Origin: M55B175 sp964635265
Lineage (GTDB): Bacteria > Desulfobacterota > Desulfobacteria > Desulfobacterales > Desulfosalsimonadaceae
DNA length: 16,880 nt
Direction of reading: 5' to 3'
Assembly: GCA_964635265.1 (NCBI GenBank)
Contig: CAZWNV010000052.1
Location: 1 to 16,880 of the forward strand
The position numbers and the translations under genes are program-made. This document shows positions 1 to 7,399 of this stretch, in pieces (positions within the stretch are counted from its first letter, which is position 1; each line of letters opens with the position of its first letter). Under the pieces are notes generated by a model that was not told where the DNA came from, made no database searches, and saw only the letters and a program-made list of their open reading frames with translations.

Positions 1-55
1 CGCGCGCTCCTGAAACTGCCTGAGCCAGCCGGTGCCTTGGGCCCTGCGGATCGCC

Positions 56-466
56 TCAGGCCCGGGCCGGTCGAAATCGGGGGATGCTCCATTCTTCCGT
101 GGCATCCTCCCACTTCACTTCGACCGGCAGACCGCAGCAGAGGGCTTCGGGATCGCAGTCGATAATGTTGGTCATCATGCGCGGGCCTTCGGCAAGCTCG
201 ATTATGGCTACCACGTAGGGCACCTCCTCTTCGAATCCCGGCTGAAATGCCTGGTGATAGACGGCATAGGTATAAATGCTGCCTTTGCCGGATACCGCAG
301 CCCACTTCGTCTGCTGCGAATGGCAACGGGGGCATAAAAAGGCCGGAGGCCAGCGCAGATGGCCGCAGCTTTCGCACTGCTGGATTTTTAACCGGTGTTC
401 GCGGCAGGCCTCCCAGAAGGGCCGGTTGTCTGCGTTTACTTGCGGAAGCGGCTTGTTGTAGGGCAT
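56..466 (-). CDS. Zn-ribbon/OB-fold protein of the DUF35 family, partner of the upstream thiolase
   Basis: 136 residues. An N-terminal rubredoxin-like zinc ribbon is visible as two CxxC pairs (Cys31/Cys34 and Cys45/Cys48, with PP between them), followed by an OB-fold-like beta-rich half (about residues 55-130). This is the DUF35_N plus DUF35 layout. Family members bind thiolase-like proteins and help acyl-CoA binding or transfer, for example in archaeal acetoacetyl-CoA thiolase/HMG-CoA synthase complexes and in steroid side-chain aldol lyases. I chose the ATG at 466 because a GGAGG lies just upstream (472-476) and because the ATG shares one base with the TAA of the thiolase (TAATG), which points to translational coupling and a 1:1 complex. 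A longer reading to 583 would run into the thiolase gene and is not needed. The substrate cannot be told from the sequence. Confidence 0.9.
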   Translation of the reverse strand: MPYNKPLPQVNADNRPFWEACREHRLKIQQCESCGHLRWPPAFLCPRCHSQQTKWAAVSGKGSIYTYAVYHQAFQPGFEEEVPYVVAIIELAEGPRMMTNIIDCDPEALCCGLPVEVKWEDATEEWSIPRFRPARA

Positions 467-1629
467 TACAACCTCCGTAGAATACAGCAGGCGTGGGTCT
501 GCAGAATTCCGCCGTTGTCGCTGCACAGGATCATTTCCGGGGACTTTGTTCCGGTTTCCGGCCCGAGCTGTCTCCTGCCGCATCTGCCCATGAGCTGCAT
601 CACGCCCTCGCTCAGAGGGGTGAGCCCCATGTGGTAGGCCTCGGAGAGCTGGCCCCCGGAGGTGTTGACGGGCATCCGGCCGCCTGGGGCAGTGATCCCG
701 GAGGCAAACCAGTCCGCACCCCCGCCCGGCCTGAAAAAACCGTAGTCCTGAAGCGTAATTTCCACAGTATAGGTAAAGCAGTCATAGATCTGGCAGGCAT
801 CAATGGCATCCAGGGAAATGTCCGCCATGGAAAGGGCGTCCGCACAGGCGGTTTTGGCGCCTGTTGGTCCGGCGAGAAAATCTGCGGTCTCCGGTTCGGC
901 AGAGGGGTTGGACTGGCCGAGTCCCCGGATGGCGACTACCGGACGGGCGAGATCGCGGGCCCGTTCCACGGAAGTCAGGATGCAGGCTCTTCCGCCGTCG
1001 GTCATCAGGCAGTTGTCCGGCAGCCGGAACGGTTCTATCAGGTATTGTGCGGCCATATAATCCGCATTTGTCAGAAGTTTTTTATGCATCACGGCCCCGG
1101 GATTCAAATTGGCCCAGGCTCGCTGGGCCACAGCAATATGCTGCCACGTGTCCGGGCCGGTGCCGAACTCGTACATTCCCCTCCTGGCGGCCAGGGCATA
1201 GCCGCCGGCAGCACCGAAATGGCCGTGGATGGCATTTTCTCCCGTCATGTCCGATAGCATGCGCATCATGCTGTCCCCGGAGCGGGCACAGTGGCCGTAC
1301 GAGAGCAGCACATATTTGCATAGCCCGGATTCCAGCGCGCCAACTGCGTGCAGCAAATGGCTGCGGGATCAGTTGGCATCCTGGAACATGTAACCGGGCG
1401 CGATGCCAAGATGCTGAGCCACCAGGTATGGGGTTACATCCTGTTCCCCCGATGCCGGGGGAAAATGCCGGTAGCAGATCAGGCCGTCGATGTCATTGCG
1501 GTCCAGCCCTGCATCATCAATGGCATTGGCGCAGGCTTCGAGGTGGAAGCTCAGGCTTGTCCGTTCCGGTATTTTTCCCTGGGGTGTATAGCCCAGGCCG
1601 GCGATCGCGTATTTGTCTCTTATTTTCAT
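466..1629 (-). pseudogene. Thiolase-family (SCP-x/lipid-transfer type) acyl-CoA protein interrupted by an in-frame TGA
   Basis: The reading frame gives a normal thiolase length (387 codons plus stop), but codon 87 (1369-1371) is TGA. The N-terminal part reads MKIRDKYAIAGLGYTPQGK and ends at QDAN. After the TGA the same frame resumes with SRSHLLHAVGALESG and continues undamaged to the TAA at 466-468. The C-terminal motif VNTSGGQLSEA replaces the GHPxG of biosynthetic and degradative thiolases, which is typical of the DUF35-linked, often non-thiolytic group. The TGA falls at or next to the segment where thiolases carry the nucleophilic Cys. It could be a nonsense mutation, a base-call error, or less likely a recoded codon. 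The rest of the frame and the coupled DUF35 gene look intact, so decay, if real, is recent. If annotated as two pieces, they are 1369-1629 and about 466-1356 (TTG start). The ribosome-binding site before 1629 is weak. Confidence 0.8.
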
Positions 1630-1662
1630 AACCAGAAGCCTTTTCGATTTTGCACACGGCAG

Positions 1663-1675
1663 TAAACACTGTTTA
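1663..1675. promoter_or_regulatory. Operator-like dyad TAAAC-N3-GTTTA upstream of the thiolase/DUF35 unit
   Basis: A perfect 5-bp inverted repeat (TAAAC, spacer ACT, GTTTA) lies about 34 bases upstream of the thiolase ATG. The same core, written GTAAACANNGTTT, occurs in the larger dyad before the acyl-CoA synthetase at 13521-13543. It fits the pattern (G/C)AAAC-N2-4-GTTT(G/C) that I recall for the TetR-family fatty-acid regulator PsrA, apart from the outermost bases. The right half overlaps the left arm of the MITE-like repeat. No regulator gene lies in the window. Confidence 0.35.
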
Positions 1676-1810
1676 TTCTATGCCATGAATCCGGCAAAGT
1701 GTCAAACCCGCAAAGAAGCAGCTCCGGCCTGCCGGCAGCCGGATGCAGCCGATGGGGGCGGCGCATAAATGTATGGCCAAAAATGCGGGATTCATGCTAT
1801 AGGATAACAG
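1669..1810. repeat. MITE-like element of about 142 bp with 26-27 bp terminal inverted repeats
   Basis: The left arm at 1669-1695 and the reverse complement of the right arm at 1785-1810 align with one gap and about four mismatches; both contain CATGAATCC. Between them is a GC-rich inner palindrome around TGCCGGCA (about 1728-1740). There is no open reading frame of its own that I believe. It lies between two divergent genes, where it may carry or disturb both promoters. I saw no clear target-site duplication, so a large cruciform-forming regulatory repeat is the alternative to a non-autonomous transposon. Confidence 0.5.
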
Positions 1811-1884
1811 GAAAGACGGGATCATTCTGTCGTTATCGTTGGCAGTGTGTAAAGAAGAACCGGCAGCCCTGATCTGTGCAGCCC

Positions 1885-3813
1885 ATGGAAAATTTTTCTC
1901 CCGAAAGACAGCACCTGGAGCCGGAGGAACTGCTGGCGCGGCAGGAGTTCCTTGCCGGCGTACCGCCGTTTCAAATCCTGCCGGAAAGTGAAATGGAGAC
2001 TGTCGCGGCAAACCTGACCCAGCGCGACTATCCTCCTGGCAGCACCCTGTTCGTCCAGGAAGAAACCATCCTGCCTCATCTTTTGATTGTCAAATCCGGC
2101 AGCCTCGAGCGCAGCATCCGGACCGACGGAAAAGAGACGGCCACGGAGACGATTCTTCCGGGAGGGATTTACGGCGGTATTTCTCTGCTTTTCAACAATG
2201 CCGTTTCCACCAGCTCCCTGCGGTGCACCGAATCCGCGAGTGTTTACGAGCTGGACCGGGAAAATTTCCTGCGTCTCTGCCTCCGGTACTCGGAGTTTGC
2301 CCGGCATTTTTCCCGGGCAATGGACCAGGGCCGCCAGCAGCCGGCGGAGGGGGAGCCGGAAGCTCCCGGCTGGAGCGAAGAGGGCGCCTCTTTCCTATGG
2401 GAACCCGTGGGTCCCGTTGCCCGCGCCTTTCCCACATGCGCCGCAGATGCTCCAATCCGACAGGCAGCCGAGCTGCTGACCGCGAGCAGACGTAGCGCTG
2501 TATTGGTGCTGGGCGAAGGCGGCCGGTCGGTGGGTATCATTACAGATGACGACCTGCGCCGCAAGGTAATCATGGAAGGCCGCAGCCCGGAGGATCCTGC
2601 AGCCTCTGTGATGTCCGCCCCGCTGGTGCGGGTGAATTCTTCCGTGCAGGTGTTCGAGGCCGTTCTCACCATGATGCGGAACCGAATCAAGCACCTGCCG
2701 GTATTTGAAAAGGATCGCCTGAGAGGGGTTGTTACCGAGCGGGATCTGTTTCAGGCCCGGGTGCACTCTCCGGTATACCTGGTCCATGATATTCAAACAG
2801 GCCAGGATGTTGCCGAACTCCAGGCTGCTTATGCCAGACTTCCGGCCGTAATCCGGAGCCTCATCGCAAACGGCGCGCAGGCCGGCTACTTAAACAGTAT
2901 CATTACGGCAACATCGGACGCCGTGCTGGCACGGCTCATGGCAATGGCGCTGCATGAACTGGGACCGCCGCCCGCAGCCTTTGCCTTTCTGCTCTTCGGC
3001 AGCGAGGGCCGGGGGGAGCAGACCTTGAAGACGGACCAGGACAATGCCATTGTGTATGCCGATGTTGCGGCAGAGGATCATGATGCGGTGCAGCGGTATT
3101 TTCTGGAGCTGGGGACCCTTGTCTGCGACCGCCTGGATACCGTCGGCCTGCATCACTGTGAATTCGGCATCATGGCCAAGAATCCGGAGTGGTGTCAGCC
3201 CTTGTCCCGGTGGAAAGCCTATTACCGGCGATGGCTGGAAAGCGACGACCCGGAGCGGGTGCTGAAGGCCAACATTTTTTTTGATTTCCGTCTCGGGCAC
3301 GGGGAGCAGGAACTGGTGGATGCCCTGCATGCGGATCTTTTTGCCAAGCTTTCCGAATGGCCGGGGTTTCTGCGGCAGATGGCCAAAAATACCGTGCATT
3401 ACCAGCCGCCTCTGGGGCTTTTCGGCAATTTCGTGCTCCGGGAAAAAGAGGAAGGCCAGAAGGGATTTGACATCAAAAGCGCCATGCGCCTGGTTGTGGA
3501 TTTTGCCCGGATTTATGCCATGCAGGACAACAGCGTGGAGACCAATACGGTAAAACGCCTGGAGCTTTTGTTCCGCAACAGGCATCTGGACAAACACGAA
3601 CGCGACCACCTCGTACATGCGTATAGGTTTCTCATGTACCAGAGACTCAAACACCAGAGTGAATTGATGCAGAAAAACAACGGCCGGCCGGATAATTTTA
3701 TCCAGCCGGCCGAGTTGACAAGCATCGATCAGCAGGCATTGAAAGAGGCGTTTAAACAGATCCGGACAGCTCATGCCAGGATGCGGCTGGATTTTTTCCT
3801 GCATTTTCCCTGA
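1885..3813 (+). CDS. cNMP-binding/CBS-pair/DUF294 nucleotidyltransferase-like signalling protein
   Basis: 642 residues from ATG 1885; a GTG at 1876 would add three, and neither has a good Shine-Dalgarno, so the start is uncertain. Domains in order: cyclic-nucleotide-binding fold (about 20-145), a Pro/Glu-rich linker, two CBS domains (about 180-295, the first with GIITDDDLRRK, the second with GVVTERDL), a DUF294 nucleotidyltransferase domain whose motif FGSEGRGEQTLKTDQDNAI sits near 371-389, and a helical DUF294_C domain to the end. The GS...TDQD residues of the active site are kept, so it may be catalytically active; relatives resemble the uridylyltransferase part of GlnD. Family members often lie near ActP-type sodium:carboxylate symporters, and one is encoded about 6 kb away here, so a role in controlling organic-acid uptake is plausible but inferred. 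It is a soluble cytoplasmic protein, transcribed alone and divergent from the thiolase unit. Confidence 0.9.
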   Translation: MENFSPERQHLEPEELLARQEFLAGVPPFQILPESEMETVAANLTQRDYPPGSTLFVQEETILPHLLIVKSGSLERSIRTDGKETATETILPGGIYGGISLLFNNAVSTSSLRCTESASVYELDRENFLRLCLRYSEFARHFSRAMDQGRQQPAEGEPEAPGWSEEGASFLWEPVGPVARAFPTCAADAPIRQAAELLTASRRSAVLVLGEGGRSVGIITDDDLRRKVIMEGRSPEDPAASVMSAPLVRVNSSVQVFEAVLTMMRNRIKHLPVFEKDRLRGVVTERDLFQARVHSPVYLVHDIQTGQDVAELQAAYARLPAVIRSLIANGAQAGYLNSIITATSDAVLARLMAMALHELGPPPAAFAFLLFGSEGRGEQTLKTDQDNAIVYADVAAEDHDAVQRYFLELGTLVCDRLDTVGLHHCEFGIMAKNPEWCQPLSRWKAYYRRWLESDDPERVLKANIFFDFRLGHGEQELVDALHADLFAKLSEWPGFLRQMAKNTVHYQPPLGLFGNFVLREKEEGQKGFDIKSAMRLVVDFARIYAMQDNSVETNTVKRLELLFRNRHLDKHERDHLVHAYRFLMYQRLKHQSELMQKNNGRPDNFIQPAELTSIDQQALKEAFKQIRTAHARMRLDFFLHFP

Positions 3814-3828
3814 GGATCTGCGGCAAAC

Positions 3829-3874
3829 GCCTGCGCAGGCCGGTATCGCTGCAGCAGTATCTGCATTACTGCTG
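3829..3874. terminator. Paired hairpins between convergent genes, possible bidirectional terminator
   Basis: Two palindromes sit in the 52-base gap between the converging stop codons: GCCTGCGCAGGC at 3829-3840, and an 8-bp stem CAGCAGTA/TACTGCTG (3852-3859 with 3867-3874, 7-base loop) that contains the stop codon of the minus gene. Neither is followed by a clear T run, so termination is inferred from position and stem strength only. Confidence 0.35.
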
Positions 3875-5653
3875 TGGGGACATGACCTCCAGGGCATATC
3901 CCCGGGAATCCCTTTCCAGGGCAAGCAGCCGGGTCCTGCCGTTTTGTGTCAGGAATGCGAAATCAATCAGGTCTCTGGGGACAGCCTCGGATTTCCAGCT
4001 AAGGTATAGCTCCCCGGAGCTTGACTGCAGGGCCACAATGCGATCCCGGCCCGTTTTGCGGGTGATAAAATTGAGCACCCGGTCCTGCATGCTATCCGTT
4101 CTCCGGCCTTTCTGGATGAGAAAGCACTGGTCCTGGAATTCGGGCTTGCGCAGAAGCCTTCGCAAGGCGTAAACGTCCTTGCTGCTGATCTCTTCGTCAA
4201 AGCCCCCCCGGTATTGTTTTTCCGCCAGCCTGATGGGATAGGGGATTTCCTGGTATTTGCCGAAGTGCACATCCGTTGCATCCACAAGCCTCTCCTCCGG
4301 CATTTTGTAAAGCGACACATGGTTTGCCGGCTCCAGTATCAGGACCTTCCCCCCTGCCCCGGAGGCAAACAGAAACTGGTAGAGGCAGTAGATCCCTGCT
4401 GCCGGCTTATAGTCCGGGCCGGCAGAGAGGCTCTGGCTCTTTGGGTCCCAGTGGACCCGAAAAATCGGGCCGTCATACTGCTCCGGGCCGTTTTTCTTTT
4501 GGCCCAGGAGCACTTTCCCCCCTTCAGGTCGGTCGGTCACGCGCAGATAAAACGGAATATCCGCAGCCAGCACGACGAATCGGCCTTTTTCCCAGTCCAG
4601 GGCCATGGACCGGATCGCAGTGTCCTTAGCCTGCAGGTACTCGACCTTTTTGCCGCAGGTGGCAAAAATTTCTTCCGTTCCGTCCTTGTTTAGGTCCATG
4701 GCGTGCAGATGCAGGCCGATAAGCTCCGAGCTGCGGAAGGTATGGGCGTCCAGCTTCCGTAAGGCATGGGCCTCGGCAGTGAAGGCGGAGACGGCGTTTT
4801 TGCTTAACAGGACCAGCTCCCTGGGGGGCTTTCCGTCCAGTTCCGCTGCCACGATCCTTCGGAACGCGCCCGGCAGCCGGATTTTTCCCTCCTGCCCGGG
4901 GGCCCCTGCTGAAGCGGCAAATTTTTGCTGCTTGGCTGTTTCCGGTTCCGCCAGTTGTTTGTCCGGGGCCTTTGGCCCTGAAAGTTGTGTTGGCTGCGGT
5001 GTTGGAATTGTCTCTTCTTCAGAAGACCGCGAGCCTGATTGTTCAGGGATGCTGTAGATTTTGGAAAACAGTGTGGATGAGGTGTAAATGGAGCGGATTT
5101 TTACCGTGAGATGCTTTTTCGACTTGTACAGGTGCATGTGCAGCCCGTAATCCTGTGTATCCGGAATGCTTTCGGGGTCCGGTACTTCGATAACATCATA
5201 ATTTTCCGCAAGCAATGCCTCCAATACGCCGGAATAGGCGGAACAATCCTGTTTCTGGGCAATATTGGTGCTTAAATAGATTCTGGGGCTTGCGGGATAG
5301 GCAATGGGGTCTTCCGCCTTCACAGGGCCGGAGGTTAGTTCAATAATGCTGGCGATTACGGTCTCATTGATAATGGAATCGACCTTGACGACGGCTTTTA
5401 ACGGAAACAAAGGGGCCGGCTGGCCCTTTGTCTCCTCTAACACCAGGAGTTCCTGCCCCCTGGCCGGTTTTTCCCCGGATTTGGTAAAAACCAGCCGCTG
5501 CCTCCCCGCATCCTTTACAGCGGCAATGATCGGGGTGCCGGAGGGGTGGTGTTGTTCCAGGTAATCCAGTATTGCGCCGTACTCCTGCGGTGCTGCGGAA
5601 GCAAAGACGGCCGAAACAAGCAAACATACGCTGCAGTAGACAAGAGATTTCAT
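3866..5653 (-). CDS. Exported FG-GAP/VCBS-like protein of unknown function
   Basis: 595 residues. A Sec signal peptide (MKSLVYCSVCLLVSAVFASA, cleavage near residue 20-21) marks it as periplasmic or exported. Residues about 25-205 form a mixed alpha/beta region that loosely recalls the TolB-like or FlgT-middle fold; I am not sure of this. A low-complexity Pro/Glu/Gln/Ala linker covers about 208-256. The C-terminal part (about 257-595) looks like a beta-propeller of FG-GAP/VCBS type, with the calcium-loop-like motif DLNKDGTEE at 320-328 and a second blade beginning RIVAAELDGK. The ATG at 5653 has an AGGA about 8 bases upstream. It is separated by 181 bases of structured intergenic DNA from the porin gene upstream and converges with the DUF294 gene. 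No enzymatic motif is seen, and I do not assign a function. Confidence 0.8.
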   Translation of the reverse strand: MKSLVYCSVCLLVSAVFASAAPQEYGAILDYLEQHHPSGTPIIAAVKDAGRQRLVFTKSGEKPARGQELLVLEETKGQPAPLFPLKAVVKVDSIINETVIASIIELTSGPVKAEDPIAYPASPRIYLSTNIAQKQDCSAYSGVLEALLAENYDVIEVPDPESIPDTQDYGLHMHLYKSKKHLTVKIRSIYTSSTLFSKIYSIPEQSGSRSSEEETIPTPQPTQLSGPKAPDKQLAEPETAKQQKFAASAGAPGQEGKIRLPGAFRRIVAAELDGKPPRELVLLSKNAVSAFTAEAHALRKLDAHTFRSSELIGLHLHAMDLNKDGTEEIFATCGKKVEYLQAKDTAIRSMALDWEKGRFVVLAADIPFYLRVTDRPEGGKVLLGQKKNGPEQYDGPIFRVHWDPKSQSLSAGPDYKPAAGIYCLYQFLFASGAGGKVLILEPANHVSLYKMPEERLVDATDVHFGKYQEIPYPIRLAEKQYRGGFDEEISSKDVYALRRLLRKPEFQDQCFLIQKGRRTDSMQDRVLNFITRKTGRDRIVALQSSSGELYLSWKSEAVPRDLIDFAFLTQNGRTRLLALERDSRGYALEVMSPQQ

Positions 5654-5674
5654 AGAAGGTCCTGTATCTTTAAA

Positions 5675-5783
5675 GCCCTTGCATCCCCGGGATCAGGAGG
5701 TTTCCTGTCCCGGGGAGCATGTCGGGGAGGGCGTTGGCCGCTCCTGCTTTGCAAGGGCGGAGTGCTGCACGGATTATCCGTGC
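5675..5783. repeat. Palindrome-dense intergenic region downstream of the porin gene
   Basis: A 9-bp inverted repeat GCCCTTGCA/TGCAAGGGC (5675-5683 with 5750-5758) encloses the strong hairpin at 5685-5715. A further 17-base palindrome GCACGGAT-T-ATCCGTGC follows at 5767-5783, and a small GCGGC-A-GCCGC palindrome follows nearer the porin stop. Together these take up much of the 181-base gap. It may be a REP-like element or the structured leader of the exported-protein gene. Confidence 0.45.
5685..5715 (-). terminator. Strong hairpin after the porin gene, possible terminator
   Basis: The stem CCCCGGGA/TCCCGGGG (5685-5692 with 5708-5715) continues, after one bulged T, into CAGGA/TCCTG with a four-base loop, about 13 base pairs in all. 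It lies about 120 bases after the porin stop codon and 32 bases before the next minus-strand start. No T run follows on the minus strand, so it may also act as an mRNA-end protector or leader structure. Confidence 0.4.
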
Positions 5784-5834
5784 GTTTCCTGCGTTTTGGG
5801 TCGCGGGCGGCAGCCGCAAGTTAATGCAGGATGA

Positions 5835-7265
5835 TTAGAACGACCATTTAAATTCTACTGTGTCCAGCCACGCCAGTTCATCATAGTCATCGCCGTAGAG
5901 ATCTTCCATGGCGTCGCCCGGATCAAACACGGAGATGACGTTGCCGATGGAGAAATGCTTGGTGAAGTTATAGGTGACCTGCAGATCATACTCCATGCCA
6001 AGTTCGTCATCGACGCTTTCTCCCTGGACATCCTCCAGGGCGCCTTCCTCTTCCATCATGAAATACTGGAACTGGGTTTTGTAGGTAAATTTCTTGTAAG
6101 AGCCCCTGCAGCCGATTCCCATGGAAATCATCCCCGGGCTGTTTCTGCTGGAGGAGTTGCTGATGCCGCCGTAGCCGGTACCTGCACCGCCCAGCATGGA
6201 GAAGTCGTTGGCATACAGGTGCGAGCCAAGCGCCGGAACATACCTGTAGACAAAGGCGTTTTCCATGCCGAACTGGGGTGTGTACCGGGCGATATTGGTG
6301 ATCGGGTTGTAAGCGTCAATGTCATCGTCATTGGCGTCGTCGTCTCCGGACATGATCTGGCCGCCGATATAAGGGTTGATCAGGGAGCTGATATTGGCCT
6401 CCAGGGACGCGTAGGCGGCGTAGGCGCTGATGTCCGCGCTGTGATCGCCTGATGTCCAGGTGTTGTCCTTGTCGCCCATGGCGTAGACCACCTCGGCCCG
6501 GGGGGTGAGCATGCCCATTTTGCCGAAGGTCTCGAAGCCGAAGTAATGCACGTCAGCCGCGGCGCGCTCGTTGTTGCTGAAGGCGTAGAAGGGCACGAAA
6601 TGCATGCTCTGAACAGGGATGTCGGCCTTGAGGGTATAGGCCTCCCAGTCCATGTAGTCGGCATCGCCGAGCGGTCCGATCTCGTTGACATGATCGAAGA
6701 TCCACATGGTCAGGGCTTCCCAGGTGATATCGCCCATTTTCCCCTTCAGGCCGATGTAGGGATGGTCATCGCCGTAGAGAAGGCCGCCTGTTTCAATGTC
6801 CAGCCACTTGGTCTGCCAGCCTGTCTCCACGCACATCGGCGCGCCATGGGAGGAAAAGTCATAGGTGAATTCGAGTTTTTCAATACCGAAGTCCTCGCCG
6901 GACATCCCGGAATCCTCATATCCGCCGCCCCGGATGCCGCGATCCGTGTTGCCCTTGGACAATGCAAAGTCGCCTTCTAAAATCATCAGGGCCGTGAAGT
7001 TCTCGCCTTCCGCGGAAAATCCGAGCCGGGCCTCGTTGCGCACGGTCACGGTGTCGTCATCCAGGAATCCGCTTTCATCAACGAGAAAGTCCATGGCGGT
7101 GTTTTCATCATTGAAGTCAACATTGTCCATAATATGGGGGTAGGTTTTCAGAGATCCGAAAATGTTGATATCCACATCGGAACTCTTGGCCTGCACCTTG
7201 CCCGAGCCGACTTCGGCCAGGGCAGTTGTTGCGCCGAAGACGAACATGAATGCCGCCAAAAAAAG
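5835..7265 (-). CDS. Outer-membrane beta-barrel (porin-like) protein, 5' end lost in the assembly gap
   Basis: At least 474 residues are readable. The first ones (FLAAFMFVFGATTALA followed by EVGSG) are the hydrophobic core and AxA cleavage site of a signal peptide, so the true start lies a few codons upstream inside the N gap; the TTG at 7259 is not a credible start. The mature protein is acidic and rich in Gly, aromatic and alternating polar/hydrophobic segments, and it ends in VEFKWSF. The terminal Phe is the usual signal for assembly of beta-barrels into the outer membrane. A very acidic loop (GDDDANDDDIDAY) could bind calcium. I do not recognise a named porin family, so the substrate is unknown. 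It probably forms its own transcription unit, since a terminator precedes it and its promoter would lie in the gap. Confidence 0.8.
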   Translation of the reverse strand, partial: LFLAAFMFVFGATTALAEVGSGKVQAKSSDVDINIFGSLKTYPHIMDNVDFNDENTAMDFLVDESGFLDDDTVTVRNEARLGFSAEGENFTALMILEGDFALSKGNTDRGIRGGGYEDSGMSGEDFGIEKLEFTYDFSSHGAPMCVETGWQTKWLDIETGGLLYGDDHPYIGLKGKMGDITWEALTMWIFDHVNEIGPLGDADYMDWEAYTLKADIPVQSMHFVPFYAFSNNERAAADVHYFGFETFGKMGMLTPRAEVVYAMGDKDNTWTSGDHSADISAYAAYASLEANISSLINPYIGGQIMSGDDDANDDDIDAYNPITNIARYTPQFGMENAFVYRYVPALGSHLYANDFSMLGGAGTGYGGISNSSSRNSPGMISMGIGCRGSYKKFTYKTQFQYFMMEEEGALEDVQGESVDDELGMEYDLQVTYNFTKHFSIGNVISVFDPGDAMEDLYGDDYDELAWLDTVEFKWSF

Positions 7266-7365
7266 NNNNNNNNNNNNNNNNNNNNNNNNNNNNNNNNNNN
7301 NNNNNNNNNNNNNNNNNNNNNNNNNNNNNNNNNNNNNNNNNNNNNNNNNNNNNNNNNNNNNNNNN
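7266..7365. other. Assembly gap (100 N)
   Basis: Exactly 100 unknown bases, the usual placeholder for a scaffold join of unknown length. It hides the start codon, ribosome-binding site and promoter of the porin gene. Small genes could also be missing here. Confidence 0.99.
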
Positions 7366-7367
7366 TC

Positions 7368-7399
7368 AAAAACCGGCCATGCTTTTTGTTAAAAGCCGG
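7368..7399 (-). terminator. Intrinsic terminator at the end of the HD-GYP gene
   Basis: Read on the minus strand, CCGGC followed by TTTT pairs with AAAA and, after a five-base interruption, with GCCGG. A run of five T follows directly (the A run at 7368-7372 on the plus strand). The hairpin includes the TAA stop of the HD-GYP gene. This ends the Yip1/HD-GYP transcript before the porin gene. Confidence 0.55.

Noticed and set aside
1..105. Possible start of a further minus-strand gene overlapping the end of the DUF35 gene (ATG at 105 or 92, open to the window edge)
   Set aside because: Both frames are open but too short to judge, the overlap would be about 50 bases, and the GGGAGG before 105 has no spacing to the ATG. 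It could be real, but cannot be supported from this window.
493..1257. Long plus-strand open frame opposite the thiolase
   Set aside because: It is the antisense shadow of a clear thiolase frame in GC-rich DNA, with no ribosome-binding site and a low-complexity, arginine/glycine/proline-rich translation.
1354..1389. Hairpin GCAGC-CATTT-GCTGC just after the in-frame TGA, considered as a selenocysteine insertion element
   Set aside because: The stem is only five base pairs, starts too close to the TGA and lacks a G at the start of the loop, so it does not fit the bacterial SECIS pattern.
2890..3924. 344-codon minus-strand open frame opposite the DUF294 gene
   Set aside because: The plus strand encodes an unmistakable cNMP/CBS/DUF294 protein over the same bases; the antisense translation shows no domain.
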